Position numbers and translations under genes: made by a program. From Antilocapra americana (taxonomy: Eukaryota; Chordata; Mammalia; Artiodactyla; Antilocapridae): a stretch of 64,000 bases of DNA. The DNA is taken from NCBI GenBank assembly GCA_007570785.1, contig ML664161.1, positions 14,432,416 to 14,496,415 of the forward strand. The letters run 5' to 3'. The notes beneath the pieces were generated by a model. The model was not told the origin of the DNA. It saw only the letters and a list, made by a program, of their open reading frames with translations, and ran no database searches. How positions within the stretch are numbered: position 1 is the stretch's first letter; every line of letters starts with the position of its first letter. Positions 11,912 through 22,086 of the stretch are shown piece by piece.

Positions 11912-12294
11912 ATGGTGTGGGGTATTCAGGTCTAACCAAGATCACTGTAGTATATGTTCAGAAATTAATGGCAACTGAAGAAGCTACAAAATGATCAATT
12001 AAGGTATAGCCTATCTCTCTGAAGTATTTATTAATCCTATTTACTTACTATTATTTCAGTCTCCACCTTTGGCCCTAGAGCTGACCCTCCTTAATGACAA
12101 AGGCATAATTCTTTTTCCTCTCTCTTTTCATCTAGCATATAGCATGGGCATAAGAATGTCTTAAACATTTCTCAGGTAATTCTAATGTATAGTCAGGTGA
12201 TTTTAATATAACTGCATGCTCAGTAACACTAATTGAAGTAGCATCTCATATAAGAAAACACCCCATTTCAAACTGGCAATCATGAAATTTTTTT

Positions 12295-12560
12295 TCCATT
12301 CACTAAGTGTTTACTAAAGGCTTTCTATGTACTCAGCATAGAACAGGTGCCCAATGGGTAAAGAATGAATAAAGGCATGGTCACTGTTCTGAAAATGCTT
12401 ACCATCTAGTTGGGGAAACAAATACCTGTGAAATAACTGAGCAAAAACACAAGCTCTGGATAACTAGCTCTGGGATGGAGTGGACAAACAGTATAGTCTA
12501 TAAAAATTCAGTAAAGCAGAAAGTCAGTGCAGTCTGAAGTAGCCAAGGCAGGCTTTCTCA
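12295..12560 (-). repeat. L2 LINE 3' end
   Basis: In reverse orientation the L2 end is readable: 'tcactaagtgtttactaaagg', 'acaggtgcccaatgggtaaag', 'catggtcactgttctg', 'accatctagttggggaaacaaa'. It is ancient and heavily diverged. Confidence 0.7.
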
Positions 12561-13804
12561 GAATTGGTATTTTTCTTCAAAGAAAACATTTTGAAAGTAT
12601 ATTAATATGAAAATAGAAATTCGTATTTGCTAGGGACATCCTTTCTTTTTCAATTTAAGATGGATCAGTGGAAAATTTGATAACTAGTTTACACAGTACA
12701 ATTAATGCTAATAATTTCCCCCAAAAAGTGTCTCAGTAATTTATTTGTGTCTTCAATGTCTAGAAATTCTGTTGGCAATTTAACAATGTTTTTTTCTCCT
12801 AAAAGAAGCATATCTGATACTATTATTATTGTTATTTTATTTGAGATGTAAAGGGAGGGATACTTAAGACCTGAAACTAATTAAGTGTTTTATTTTTGGG
12901 AAATCCAAGAAAATTTTGTCATAAACATATCTCCTTATTTTCAACATCTGCCTTTATTAAAAGAAAATATTTAGCCTAAATTTTTCTGATTTATTTAACC
13001 TAAATAGTGCTTTGTGGAAACTATTCAATTTTTGATCAAATTTAGCTTTTCAAAGAGCTTTAGGTCTATCTATCTGTATTGATCTATCTTCTTTCAGAAA
13101 ACCAAGAAATCTTTTTCCAGGAGCAGAAGCAGATGGAGACCCAAAAGATCAGATCAGAAATGTAGGCAGAGCTCTCCTCTTCTCCCCATTTCCACTTCCC
13201 TTCCAAATCCCATTTGGAAGGCTGGCCCTCTGTTTGGTGGCCTTTGCCTTCTCTGACAGTGGTAAAGGAGGCCTTTTTAAAATAGAAGCAGTGGTGCAGC
13301 ACATCCCGTTCAAGGACCAGCAGTGTCTGCACTTAGTGTCTGATGCGTGAAGCAGCTGTCTGAGTTGCTTTGCCCCCAAATTGCCTTTGGATAGAAGTAA
13401 ACAAACATGGACAGCCAATAGAGTATATTTGAAGCTGACCTCTGAGGCCATCTATTTTAAGCAGATTGTAATTTTGCAAAAGACATGGCCCCGTTCCAAA
13501 TGTTTATTTAGTGTTGAATGGTTTCCAATTGGCTGGTTGGTCGACTTTTTTTTTTTTTTGATGGTGTTGAAAACATTAAGAAAGATACCAATAATAGATG
13601 TTGGATTTGCACTCATCTTGGTGTACAGCTATTCATTTTTGGGGGTGCCAGAATAAAAATTCACTGTGGGGAGAGAGAGGCAAATTAGTCTGGCTGTATA
13701 GCAGCTGGTTTTGTGGCAAACATTAATATTTATACCCCTCACATCTGGGCTTTAACATTGTTTAGTAAAGAGTGTTAAAGTCCCTGCCAGCATAGTTCTT
13801 TTCC
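12561..13804. other. Unique sequence, possible conserved non-coding DNA
   Basis: No repeat is recognised. The part 13080-13540 is more balanced in base composition and contains a forkhead-type 'gtaaacaaac' core (about 13397-13406) and a 'ccaattggctgg' motif (about 13526). Two overlapping minus-strand open frames (82 and 100 codons) have no recognised domain and no good splice context, so I do not call a gene. Confidence 0.35.
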
Positions 13805-13985
13805 ATGGACTGCATACTGTGTGCAAAACACTGGGCTGAACTTCCTGTACATGAACTTCTTTTGCCCTCACAATGACCAGAAGAAGCAACTATTATTACT
13901 CTCATTTTAGAGATGAGGAAACTGCGCTTCAGAGACCTCCAACTGTAATTCTGAAGTGAAGGTTAGTCCCAAGGTTTGATTCCCA
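13805..13985 (-). repeat. MIR SINE
   Basis: Reverse MIR: 'tgtgtgcaaaacactgggctg', 'attattactctcattttagagatgaggaaactg', then 'cttcagagacctcc' in the expected order. Confidence 0.8.
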
Positions 13986-14008
13986 ATCACTGGTTCCAGA
14001 AGATTCAA

Positions 14009-14558
14009 AATCATCAGTTTTGAGACAGCTCTCACTTTAGTCCATGAAAGATCCATATTAACCAGATTTCCCCTCTCCTGTTGTACGTGCTTCTGCTAGA
14101 GCAATTCTTTTCCCTTCTACCTGTCCCTGGTATGAATTTCGGCTCCAGGATGTGACAAAATGGATGCCTCGGGATGAATCTATTTTTTTTAAGTGGTAGC
14201 ATATATTATCCAAGTGCAAAAGAAAGAGTCCTTCGGGGGCTTGTACATGTGACCATATTTTCCTACACATATTTAGAAAGGAGACTAAAAAAAAACGAAA
14301 GCAAAAATCAAAAAAACCTCACAACTGTTCTTGCATATCATTCATCTCACTTCCCTTTGTGCACCAAATGTTGATTTGCTTCTAGAAGAGCCTTCTTTAA
14401 AGAGAACCTTGGGTTAAAAAGAGCTGTTAAACTAACTGCATCTTGGCTACCGAAACTGGTCCTTGTGTATAGAAGGGAGATTTACTCAGCCTTGTTCTCT
14501 TCCCAGTGTTGGGTCTCTTTCACTGAGGCAGATGAATCATCAATTTTGAGACAGCTCT
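14009..14558. repeat. Two direct copies of a 24-bp sequence, 526 bp apart
   Basis: Positions 14009-14032 and 14535-14558 are identical at 23 of 24 bases (core 'ttttgagacagctct'). Flanks on both sides differ. No repeat family is recognised for either copy. The sequence between the two is unique and holds no gene. Confidence 0.8.
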
Positions 14559-14940
14559 TGAGGACCTCCTGTCCCAGACGTGTGGAGTCACCTCCTAATG
14601 GCAAACCATTGTGAGCAAAAATGCCAAGTGTTCCTTTACTTACAAGTCATATCCTTCTCTGTGTAATCATCTTGGAATTACTTTCACAGTCACAAAGTTC
14701 TGCGTCTGTGCAATGTTTTCCTCTAAGCTGCACTTTTAGGAACTTGAGGAATTGCTGAAGGTAGGGAAAAGTTTTAGGAGACCTAGATTCTAATTAACTT
14801 TTTCTGTAATTAACAGTTACCATCCCCTTTGTGCATGCAACTGAGACTCTCAAAGATAAAGGGAAGTGCTGAGGATGATAGTAGCCCAGGCCCAAAAAGC
14901 TCACAGAATTCTTCCCGCCTTTCCAAGATTTTATTTAAAA

Positions 14941-15143
14941 GTTTTTTTTTTTTTTGATGTGGAATATTTTTAAAGTCCCTGTTGAATCTGTTACTGTATT
15001 TCTCCTGTTCCATGTTGTATTTTATTTTGTTTATTTGACTGTGAGGCATGTGGGATCCTAGACCCCTGACCAGGAATTGAACCTGTAGCCATTGCATTAG
15101 ACGGTGAAGCCCCAGCCCTTGGACCATCAGGGAAGTCTCCCCA
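14941..15143 (-). mobile_element. CHR-type SINE
   Basis: The tRNA-derived part is clear at about 15030-15138 ('ccctgaccaggaattgaacc', 'ggaccatcagggaagtc'). A T-run at 14941-14955 is the tail in reverse. Flanking sequence 14920-14940 is repeated at about 15144-15165 ('ccaagattttat' core), a long target-site duplication that sets the limits. Confidence 0.8.
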
Positions 15144-15439
15144 TTTCCCAAGATTTTAATTCAAAAATCATCCTAGGAATATGGTTGCATGAGAAAGAAG
15201 GGGGAAAATGATGATTTTTTTTAAAAAAAAGCCTAAACTAGATGTTATCTTTCTCCACAGAACCGAATAACTTTGTCATATATTAGTGAATATATGACCC
15301 AACATTTTCTCAATATCCCCATGACATCTGTGCCTTCTTTTCCATGACATTTAATAGTTTATTGCTAAATAGATGATGGTTAAATTTCCCAGTACACCGA
15401 TCAACTTTTCCTGTTTCTTTCCTCTTTTCTCCATTCTTT

Positions 15440-15640
15440 TCTGTCCAATAGACTTACCTTCCGCATGCCCCTGAAATAGACTTTTCAGATTCTAGACTGT
15501 TCTCCATGGTGTCTGCATCACCCAGCAACTCTCAGTTCTTTCCTCTTTACCTACTGAAACCCTTCCTATTCTTTGAGGCGTATTTCAAACATCACCTCCT
15601 CTCATAAGGTGCTTTACAGAAAATGCTCCTCCAGTGGATA
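15440..15640 (+). repeat. Possible L2-like fragment
   Basis: It contains 'tttcaaacatcacctcctctcataaggtg', reminiscent of an L2 section, but divergence is high and the call is weak. Confidence 0.35.
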
Positions 15641-16754
15641 GTCGCTGATAAGTTTGCTTGGTTACTCTTGCCATTGTTGATGGTTTTCACTTTTCCAAAC
15701 TAGATGGACTTCCTCTTTACTTTCTGTCTCTTCTGACTCTCATTCCAACTCCTTCTTCCAGTTTATGGGTTATACAACTTGAGTGTGGTCTTTCCAGTCA
15801 ACAAATCTATCTCTCCTCTGCATAATTTGCCTCTTTGACCACTTTGACTATTCATTCTAAGACTGCATTTTAAGATTTCAGTGCCTTTGCCTCTGGAATC
15901 CTCTTTCTAGCACATCCTCTCCTTTCCCTCTTACTCACTTGTTGCTGTGGTTTCAGTGCTAGCATGCAGCAGTTTCTTTTGCTATAGAGTCCTCTTTTCA
16001 GCATCTCTCCCCTCCCATTCCTTCCACATAGTTCACCTTCTTGCGTTATCCCTCTTCCCAGAATCACTTTTTCCCTCCCAACTGTCAATCATGTGTCCAA
16101 CTTAGCCTAGTTAAGTGTGCTTCTGAGGCAGTGCCTTTCTCCCTCTCCCACCTTCCAACTGCTAGGCAGTTAATGTCCCTAGTCCTAGCTTTGCCTTCTA
16201 AAAGCTTCTGCTGCCTCTATCAAATATACAGGCTGTCTGCCCGCCATGGCCTGTTGTGTCCAACAGACCTTGTATTAATACTAATGGAGTTAGGATTAAT
16301 GACCACCATCCAAAGAGCCATATAAGCACTCAGAGCACAGGGTAAAACCTGAGTTCAGTTGTATCTGAGTTCTGCTGCCATACATCAGCTCCCCTTCATC
16401 TGCTGGAAGTCCCTAGGTACAATCTGCCAAGACCACTGCCCACCCAGGTTCTTAACCACACAAAGAGGTCATTTTTGATTCTGAATTGTCTTGTTTCCTG
16501 GTGCCTGTCTGAGTTGCTCACTGCTGTCTTGTTTGCCCTTCTTTGTGCCTGACCGCTGAGGCGTTGAGCTCTTCCTTCCTCCTCTTTCCTCTGGACCATT
16601 TCCTCTCATTCTCAGACTGCTCTCCTGGTTCATCTTCCCCTTTCTAAGGATATGGTTTGGTCTTGCCTTTACTGTCCACTTAGATCTCTGGGCCCTCTCT
16701 GACTCCCTGGGCTTCTGGCTTCCATTGCCTGTACAGATCCTCATCTCAGATCAA
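15641..16754. other. Pyrimidine-rich unique sequence
   Basis: C/T-rich on the plus strand with no recognised repeat. Open frames on the minus strand here (purine-rich, low complexity) are consequences of base composition, not coding. Confidence 0.45.
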
Positions 16755-16865
16755 TTTAATGACTGCATATTGAACACTTACTATATATAATGCACTGTGT
16801 GATTTGTGTCAGAGATATAAAAAGAAGTAATACAAGTACTTTGTCTCAAGGAATTTTCAGTGTAA
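16755..16865 (-). repeat. L2 3' end fragment
   Basis: It reads 'gcatattgaacacttactatatata', 'ttgtctcaaggaattttcagtgtaa', the reverse L2 end in degraded form. Confidence 0.55.
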
Positions 16866-16950
16866 TGTAAGGGTGATTTATTTGTACAAGGCAGACTGTG
16901 ATCTCACTTACATTCCCTAAGTGAGATTCAGGGAAGTGAAAGGTGAAGTT

Positions 16951-16952
<2 letters not shown>

Positions 16953-17000
<48 letters not shown>
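16953..17000 (+). repeat. (GT)24 microsatellite
   Basis: It is an uninterrupted run of 24 GT units followed by 'tgggtgttggg'. Pure runs of this length are usually length-polymorphic. The two 'proteins' read across it on either strand are artefacts. Confidence 0.97.
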
Positions 17001-17001
<1 letters not shown>

Positions 17002-17687
17002 GGGTGTTGGGTAGTGGTGAACAGGACAGTTTGCTTGGAACAGGTGACATGTAGGACTGATTTGAAGATGGATAGGGATATAGCCAAAGAGATTCATGTT
17101 TGGACAAAGAGTGAAGTTAAGTTTGGCTAGACTTGCAGTAGTATTTTTCAACAGGAAAATACTACTATTTTACAGAAGTCACCCACCACTTCTGTGACAG
17201 GTGCTTGGGATGCAAAATGTTCCACTCATTAAATGACATTGTGACCTCCAGTCACTGAGGTAAACAAACACAACTCTGACACAGTTTTCAGATGCCCTGG
17301 GGATTGTACCATCCTCCTGAGCAAATCACTGCACCACTGATGTCATATGGGAAAATCAGAAAGATCTGCTCAACTGAGGAGTTTCTGCTGAAGTAGGATT
17401 GAGTGAGAAGCTACTGAAAGTCTTTAAGCATGGATGACAGTCTCTAAGATACTCTTTGGAAAGAATTAGAATATTACTTTGGCAGTGAAATAGAGGAAAG
17501 CAAACAGGGGAGCCTGGATTAGTGGGTGGGAAAAGTCAGAGGCTGTTGAGTAATGCAAATAAGGGATGATAGCAAATTATATTGGATACATACATACAAT
17601 GTTGCCTTCATTGGGTAAGGCAGCCAGTTGGATATGGGGGACAAGGGAGAGTTGAGTCAACAGTGATTCTCAGGTTTTGAACCTGGT
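17001..17687. other. Unique sequence, nothing recognised
   Basis: No repeat, RNA gene or coding signal was seen. Confidence 0.4.
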
Positions 17688-17969
17688 CGCTGCTGCTGCT
17701 GCTGCTGCTAAGTCGCTTCAGTCGTGCCCGATTCTGTGTGACCCCATAGATGGCAGCCCACCAGGCTCCGCCGTCCCTGGGATTCTCCAAGCAAGAACAC
17801 TGGAGTGGGTTGCCATTTCCTTCTCCAGTGCAGGAAAGTGAAAAGTGAAGGTGAAGTCGCTCAGTTGTGTCCCATTCTTAGCTACCCCATGGACTGCAGC
17901 CTACCAGGCTCCTCCATCCATGGGATTTTCCAGGCAAAAGTACTGGAGTGGGGTGCCATTGCCTTCTCC
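17688..17969 (-). mobile_element. Bov-A2 SINE (dimeric)
   Basis: Two Bov-A monomers in reverse orientation are joined at about 17828 ('gtgcaggaaagtgaaaagtgaagg'). The element's tail is the (GCT)7 run at 17689-17709. Target-site duplication 'aacctggt' is perfect at 17680-17687 and 17970-17977. The low divergence suggests a fairly young insertion. Confidence 0.95.
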
Positions 17970-18235
17970 AACCTGGTGGCAGAGGTGCCATATACAGAAG
18001 TAGGGAGGTCAGAAGGCGGAGTTGGTTTCAGGGCAAGATGATGAGCTCAGTTTGAAGTCTGTTGTGTTTGTGCAACCCAGGGGGACACTTAGTGACTGGA
18101 GTGGTGCCACCAAAGACCAGTGGCCCCTTAATGAATATAAATGATGCTACTTGAAAGGCTATGTTTCTGAGGTCTTTGAGACAAATTGTTTCACACTACC
18201 AACTTCTAGTTACTTTGTATCAGCCAGCCTCCTCA

Positions 18236-18316
18236 TCTTTCCTCTTTTCTTTTCTCTCCCTTTCTCCCACCCTCCTTCTCTCCCTTCCTTCCTTTCCTTT
18301 TTCTTTTTCTTTCTTA
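18236..18316 (+). repeat. Polypyrimidine tract
   Basis: About 80 bases are almost entirely C and T. Long homopyrimidine-homopurine tracts can be unstable and can adopt triplex structure. The two overlapping short open frames here are low complexity. Confidence 0.85.
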
Positions 18317-18467
18317 ACAATGAACTTTCATCCCAGTTCAAATCAGAATGCTCCTCAAATTGAAATCAGCATTTTGAGTTAGTGACTGAGCTTTTAAATA
18401 AAATATTAGGTAATGGATGTACCAGGAATGAACTAAAAAAGATGCAAGCTTTTCTTAATGACTTCAG

Positions 18468-18545
18468 CTTTATTCCCTGTTGTCTCTCACCGAAGAAAGG
18501 TTATGAACAACAAGGCACCGACGCATTGGATCCAGAATTGCTAAA
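18468..18545 (+). other. Exon-like open interval (unconfirmed)
   Basis: A 78-nt interval follows a pyrimidine-rich stretch ending in 'acttcag' and precedes 'gtaagt', a perfect consensus donor at 18546-18551. An alternative acceptor is 'accgaag' at 18495. One frame is open from 18364 to a TAA at 18547-18549; within it the segment from 18496 reads KGYEQQGTDALDPELLK. It keeps CpG (ccgaag, accgacgc) in CpG-poor DNA. TAA directly after the last full codon means it could also be a terminal exon. I do not recognise the protein and no partner exon was found. Confidence 0.3.
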
Positions 18546-18551
18546 GTAAGT

Positions 18552-19300
18552 TTTCTCCTCCAGCAGAGTCCCTAAGGATATTGAATCCGGCTGAGCTGTT
18601 CAAGGTTTCATATTCTCCCCCTAAGTAAATTAAATCAGGAGCACATCTCATCACAGAGATCCACACAATAGCCTGCTATACCTTTTTGGCAAGCAGTGCT
18701 GGAAATGGAGCTTTTAGAAATTCTAAAATCCTGCCTCCTCCAGCCATCTGCAATGGCTGGTCCAGCTGCATCCATGGCAGGGGCGGGGGACGGCCACGGT
18801 GGCAAATTTCACCCATGTCTGAGCCAAACAAAACCTACATGGATTCCTTTCAACATTTTCTCTCTTTTGCTCAGTGACTTGGTGTGTATTTCTTCCCTGA
18901 AGCAGCCAGTGATCCTACTGGGAGTGAGTGGTTACCTAACCTTTTCCCCCCAATGTTGAAAGTGCTTTAAGTGTGAGGGTAAATGAATACAAATAGGAAC
19001 GTGTTGGGAAGATACAGTAGGGAAGCCTTCTGTGGCTCTGCGAGAAGATACAAATGCTGGCTTAATTAGAAAATCAATCTTGCTGTCCAGCTGATTGATT
19101 ACAGTCCTCTGCTGGAGGTGGGAAAGAGTCGAGTCATGACGAGATAATTTTTTCCTGTTACTAAAAGGAGGCCTAGTGCACATCTGTAAGCAATTCAGCG
19201 TGAAGAACTTGTTAAAAACACGCCACCTTTTCCCTCTTATTAATTGAATATTTGAGGGAGAGGAGGAGGAATCACATAGTTTGCATTTGTGAAAACTCTT
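18552..19300. other. Repeat-free, CpG-retaining block (candidate conserved non-coding)
   Basis: No interspersed repeat is visible over about 750 bp. Several CpGs are kept (ggcgggggacgg near 18782, aacgtg, ctgcgag, gtcgag, gacgag, agcgtg, acgcc). AT-rich homeodomain-type cores cluster at about 19060-19100 ('cttaattag', 'attgattac'), plus an NK2-type 'tttaagtg' at about 18966. This is the look of a developmental enhancer, but conservation has not been tested. Confidence 0.35.
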
Positions 19301-19562
19301 ACTATTTTTTTTTCCTAAGGATCCCTGAGTTCTGAGAGATGGTTTAATAACTTAATTTTTTAAAAAATGGATTTTTTTAAATAGGGTGGAGGATGGACAC
19401 CTGCTCACCACATCCACAGAACACTGGCTTAAGTGATAGGGTTTATATCCCTGGAGGAAAGAGTTTACATGTTTGATGATCAGTTTACACCTCTTGGTCC
19501 TTATTCGTGTCCTCATCAAAACACAGTGTGAGGGTAAAAGTCAGATGTTATTTTGTCTACTT

Positions 19563-19765
19563 GGGTTTCCCTGGTGGCACAGATGGTAAAGAATCCAGCT
19601 ATAATGCAGGAGACCTGGGTTCAATCCCTGGGTCAGGAAGATGCCCTAGAGAAGTGAGTGGTTACCTACTCCAGTATTCTTGTCCGGAGAATTCCACAGA
19701 CAGAGGAGCCTGGTAGGCTACAGTCCATGGGGTTGCAAAGAATTGGACATGATTGAGCAACTAAC
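19563..19765 (+). mobile_element. Bov-tA SINE
   Basis: It is complete: head 'tttccctggtggcacagatgg', box-B-like 'gggttcaatccctgggtcagg', monomer 'ccagtattcttgtccgg', end 'catgattgagcaactaac'. A Bov-A2 has inserted into its 3' end. Confidence 0.95.
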
Positions 19766-20040
19766 CAGAGAAGGCAATGGCACCCCACTCCAGTACTCTT
19801 GCCTGGAAAATCCCATGGACGGAGGAGCCTGGTAGGCTGCAGTCCATGGGGTCGCTAAGAGTAGGACACGACTGAGTGACTTCACTTTCACTTTTCACTT
19901 TCATGCACTGGAGAAGGAAATGGCAACCCACTCTAGTGTTCTTGCCTGGAGAAGAATCCCAGGGACGGGGGAGCCTGGTGGACTGCCATCTATGGTGTTG
20001 CACAGAGTCGGACACGACTGAAGCGACTTAGCAGCAGCAG
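19766..20040 (+). mobile_element. Bov-A2 SINE (dimeric)
   Basis: Two Bov-A monomers are joined at about 19900 ('cactttcacttttcactttc'). The end is 'gaagcgacttagcagcagcag'. It is flanked by 'agcaactaac' (19756-19765) and 'agcaactagc' (20041-20050), so it landed in the 3' end of the Bov-tA next to it. Low divergence. Confidence 0.95.
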
Positions 20041-20050
20041 AGCAACTAGC

Positions 20051-21529
20051 AACTTTCACTTTTCAGATGAGAAGATAGGCTGTGAGAGTTTAACTTGACC
20101 AAGATCATGTGCATGGTGAACAGAGGAGCCTGGAAGAAAAGCAATCAGTCCTACAAACCCTAGCATTTCCCACATACTGCTTGGCTTCTAAAGAAAGTCA
20201 GCAATAGTAGCTGATCCATCTGTGTTCTCTCTCTTGCCTCCTATTGGTTCTGTGGTCAAATCTGCTTTTCATGCCCCATGCTGCACACATCCTAAATCCA
20301 GAAGATAAGTTTTGATTGAACAGAGTTCTCGTAGTTCTGATCTGCATTTGTCACACTTTAGTCTTGAAAAGGCAAAGCTTGTTCCCTCAGTTGTGGAGCT
20401 CCATCAGCCATCTCTCTATTGCTTAACTCTTCTCCTTTATTTGTCATTTTGCAAATCTGAATAATGATGCAGCTGTAGCTCTCTTCCCCTAAAGATGATC
20501 TCTACTGATACTCTTTCCAGCAGAAAAGCCTCTTTGAAAACACTTGCTGCAACTAAGGTTGGAAGAAAGATTCTAGAAACCTTCCTAGCTTAAAGGCTAC
20601 CAAGGAAAAAGAATTCAGCTCTAGGAGACCCCAGAAGAATGTCCTCTGCTACTTAGAAACCCTTTCCTTGGGTTCTTTATTGTCCCACAGTATCTCACTT
20701 ATTCAATATGTTTTTACCCCGGGCTTTTCCTCAACTCATATTGACCCTTAATCTTGAGCTAAAACATTTTCTCCCTCATTTCAGTGAAGTTTTGCAATTC
20801 AACCATTTCATGCACTCTCACATGTGGATTACATTTGTACTATTTAATCATTTCCAAAAAGCCCACAGCCAAGACCAAGCTTATTAGTAAAATGGAACCA
20901 GCATTCTCTGGGCAGTGTTCATCCCCAACTTCATTTTATGAGAAACATAGTGAGGCTTATTATTAAAATCAAGAGATATTATTTGTTTCAATGGTCAAAG
21001 ACTGCAAGAATAATGAAATTATGCAATAATTTCAAGATTTCATTTTGGGTACTCACTTCAGCGTAATGAACTTTATTATATAATGCTGCAATCATTAAAA
21101 TAAATCTGTAAAATCATACTCAGAAAAGGCCATGAGCCATCATTCCATCAAACTCACCTAACTAAAAGAAAAAGGGGGGATGTGACCTCTGTAGCATCAT
21201 ATATATGGAAATCTCTGACCTATAAAAGAAACTTATACTTTATAAGGAGCATTTATTTGAGGTACCTGTGTTTTCTTCACTCTGTGATCCTCTAGATGTG
21301 GTTCTAAAAGGCAGTGAAATATCTTGAGTATTGGAAGCAGAAGGAAGAATGCCCAAACCCAGAGCTGTTGAGAATAGTGTGTGTGTGTATGTGTGTTTGT
21401 ATGTGTATGTGAGAATTCAAGGAGAACAATACAATTTCTGTGTATTCTGTACATTGTAGGCTTTTACCACTGTTGTGTGGAACACAGTTCGCATATTTTT
21501 GGGTAGAGCTTAATTATTATGATTTTACT
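20051..21529. other. Unique sequence, nothing recognised
   Basis: No gene is supported. A weak reverse-MIR trace may continue just after the SINE (20060-20130). An imperfect GT-rich run lies at about 21378-21412. Confidence 0.4.
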
Positions 21530-21690
21530 TCTGAAGCCAAAGATCGTGCTATTCAACCCAATTTATGAATGTGGAAACTGAGGCTAGAGACAGTAGATAA
21601 TTTCCCCAAGGGCACACAGATAAGTCTTGGCACATCCAGGAGATCATTCCTGTGATCTAACTGTAAAGCTTGTGCTCTTAACCTGCTATG
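21530..21690 (-). repeat. MIR SINE
   Basis: Reverse MIR: 'aatttatgaatgtggaaactgaggctagagac', 'tttccccaagggcacacaga', 'cttgtgctcttaacctgct'. Confidence 0.8.
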
Positions 21691-21866
21691 TACAGTATAC
21701 TCTCTGTAATTATACATATAGAAATAAACTTGTGGGAAAAAGAAACATGATACTTGAATTTGACAGTCTCACAAAGTATGTTGCCTATGATTTCATGTAT
21801 AAAATTCAACTGTTAATTTGAAAACTGATGATGTTTTGGGTTTCATTTGCTCTGAGGCGTGATGCG

Positions 21867-22086
21867 TGCCTGTGTACTAAGTCACTTCAATCATGTCCGA
21901 CTCTTTGTAGCCCCACGGACTATATAGCCCTCCATGTTCCTCTGTCCATGGAATTCTCCAGGCAGGAATACTGGGGTGGGTTGCCATTGCCCTCTCTAGG
22001 GCAACTCTTCCTGACCCAGGGCTTGAAGCCAGGTCTCCTGCATTGTGGACAGATTCTTTACCATCTTCCTTTACCAGGGAAGCCCT
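21867..22086 (-). mobile_element. Bov-tA SINE
   Basis: Reverse Bov-tA: monomer 'tcacttcaatcatgtccgactc', 'ggaattctccaggcagg', then head 'ccaggtctcctgcattg' to 'ccagggaagccct'. Confidence 0.95.

Noticed and set aside
13084..13451. Overlapping minus-strand frames of 82 and 100 codons
   Set aside because: Two frames over the same DNA with no domain and no convincing splice sites; kept only as a possible conserved non-coding block.
16846..17151. Open frames through the GT/CA repeat on both strands (His-Thr or Cys-Val runs)
   Set aside because: They are simple readings of a (GT)24 microsatellite.
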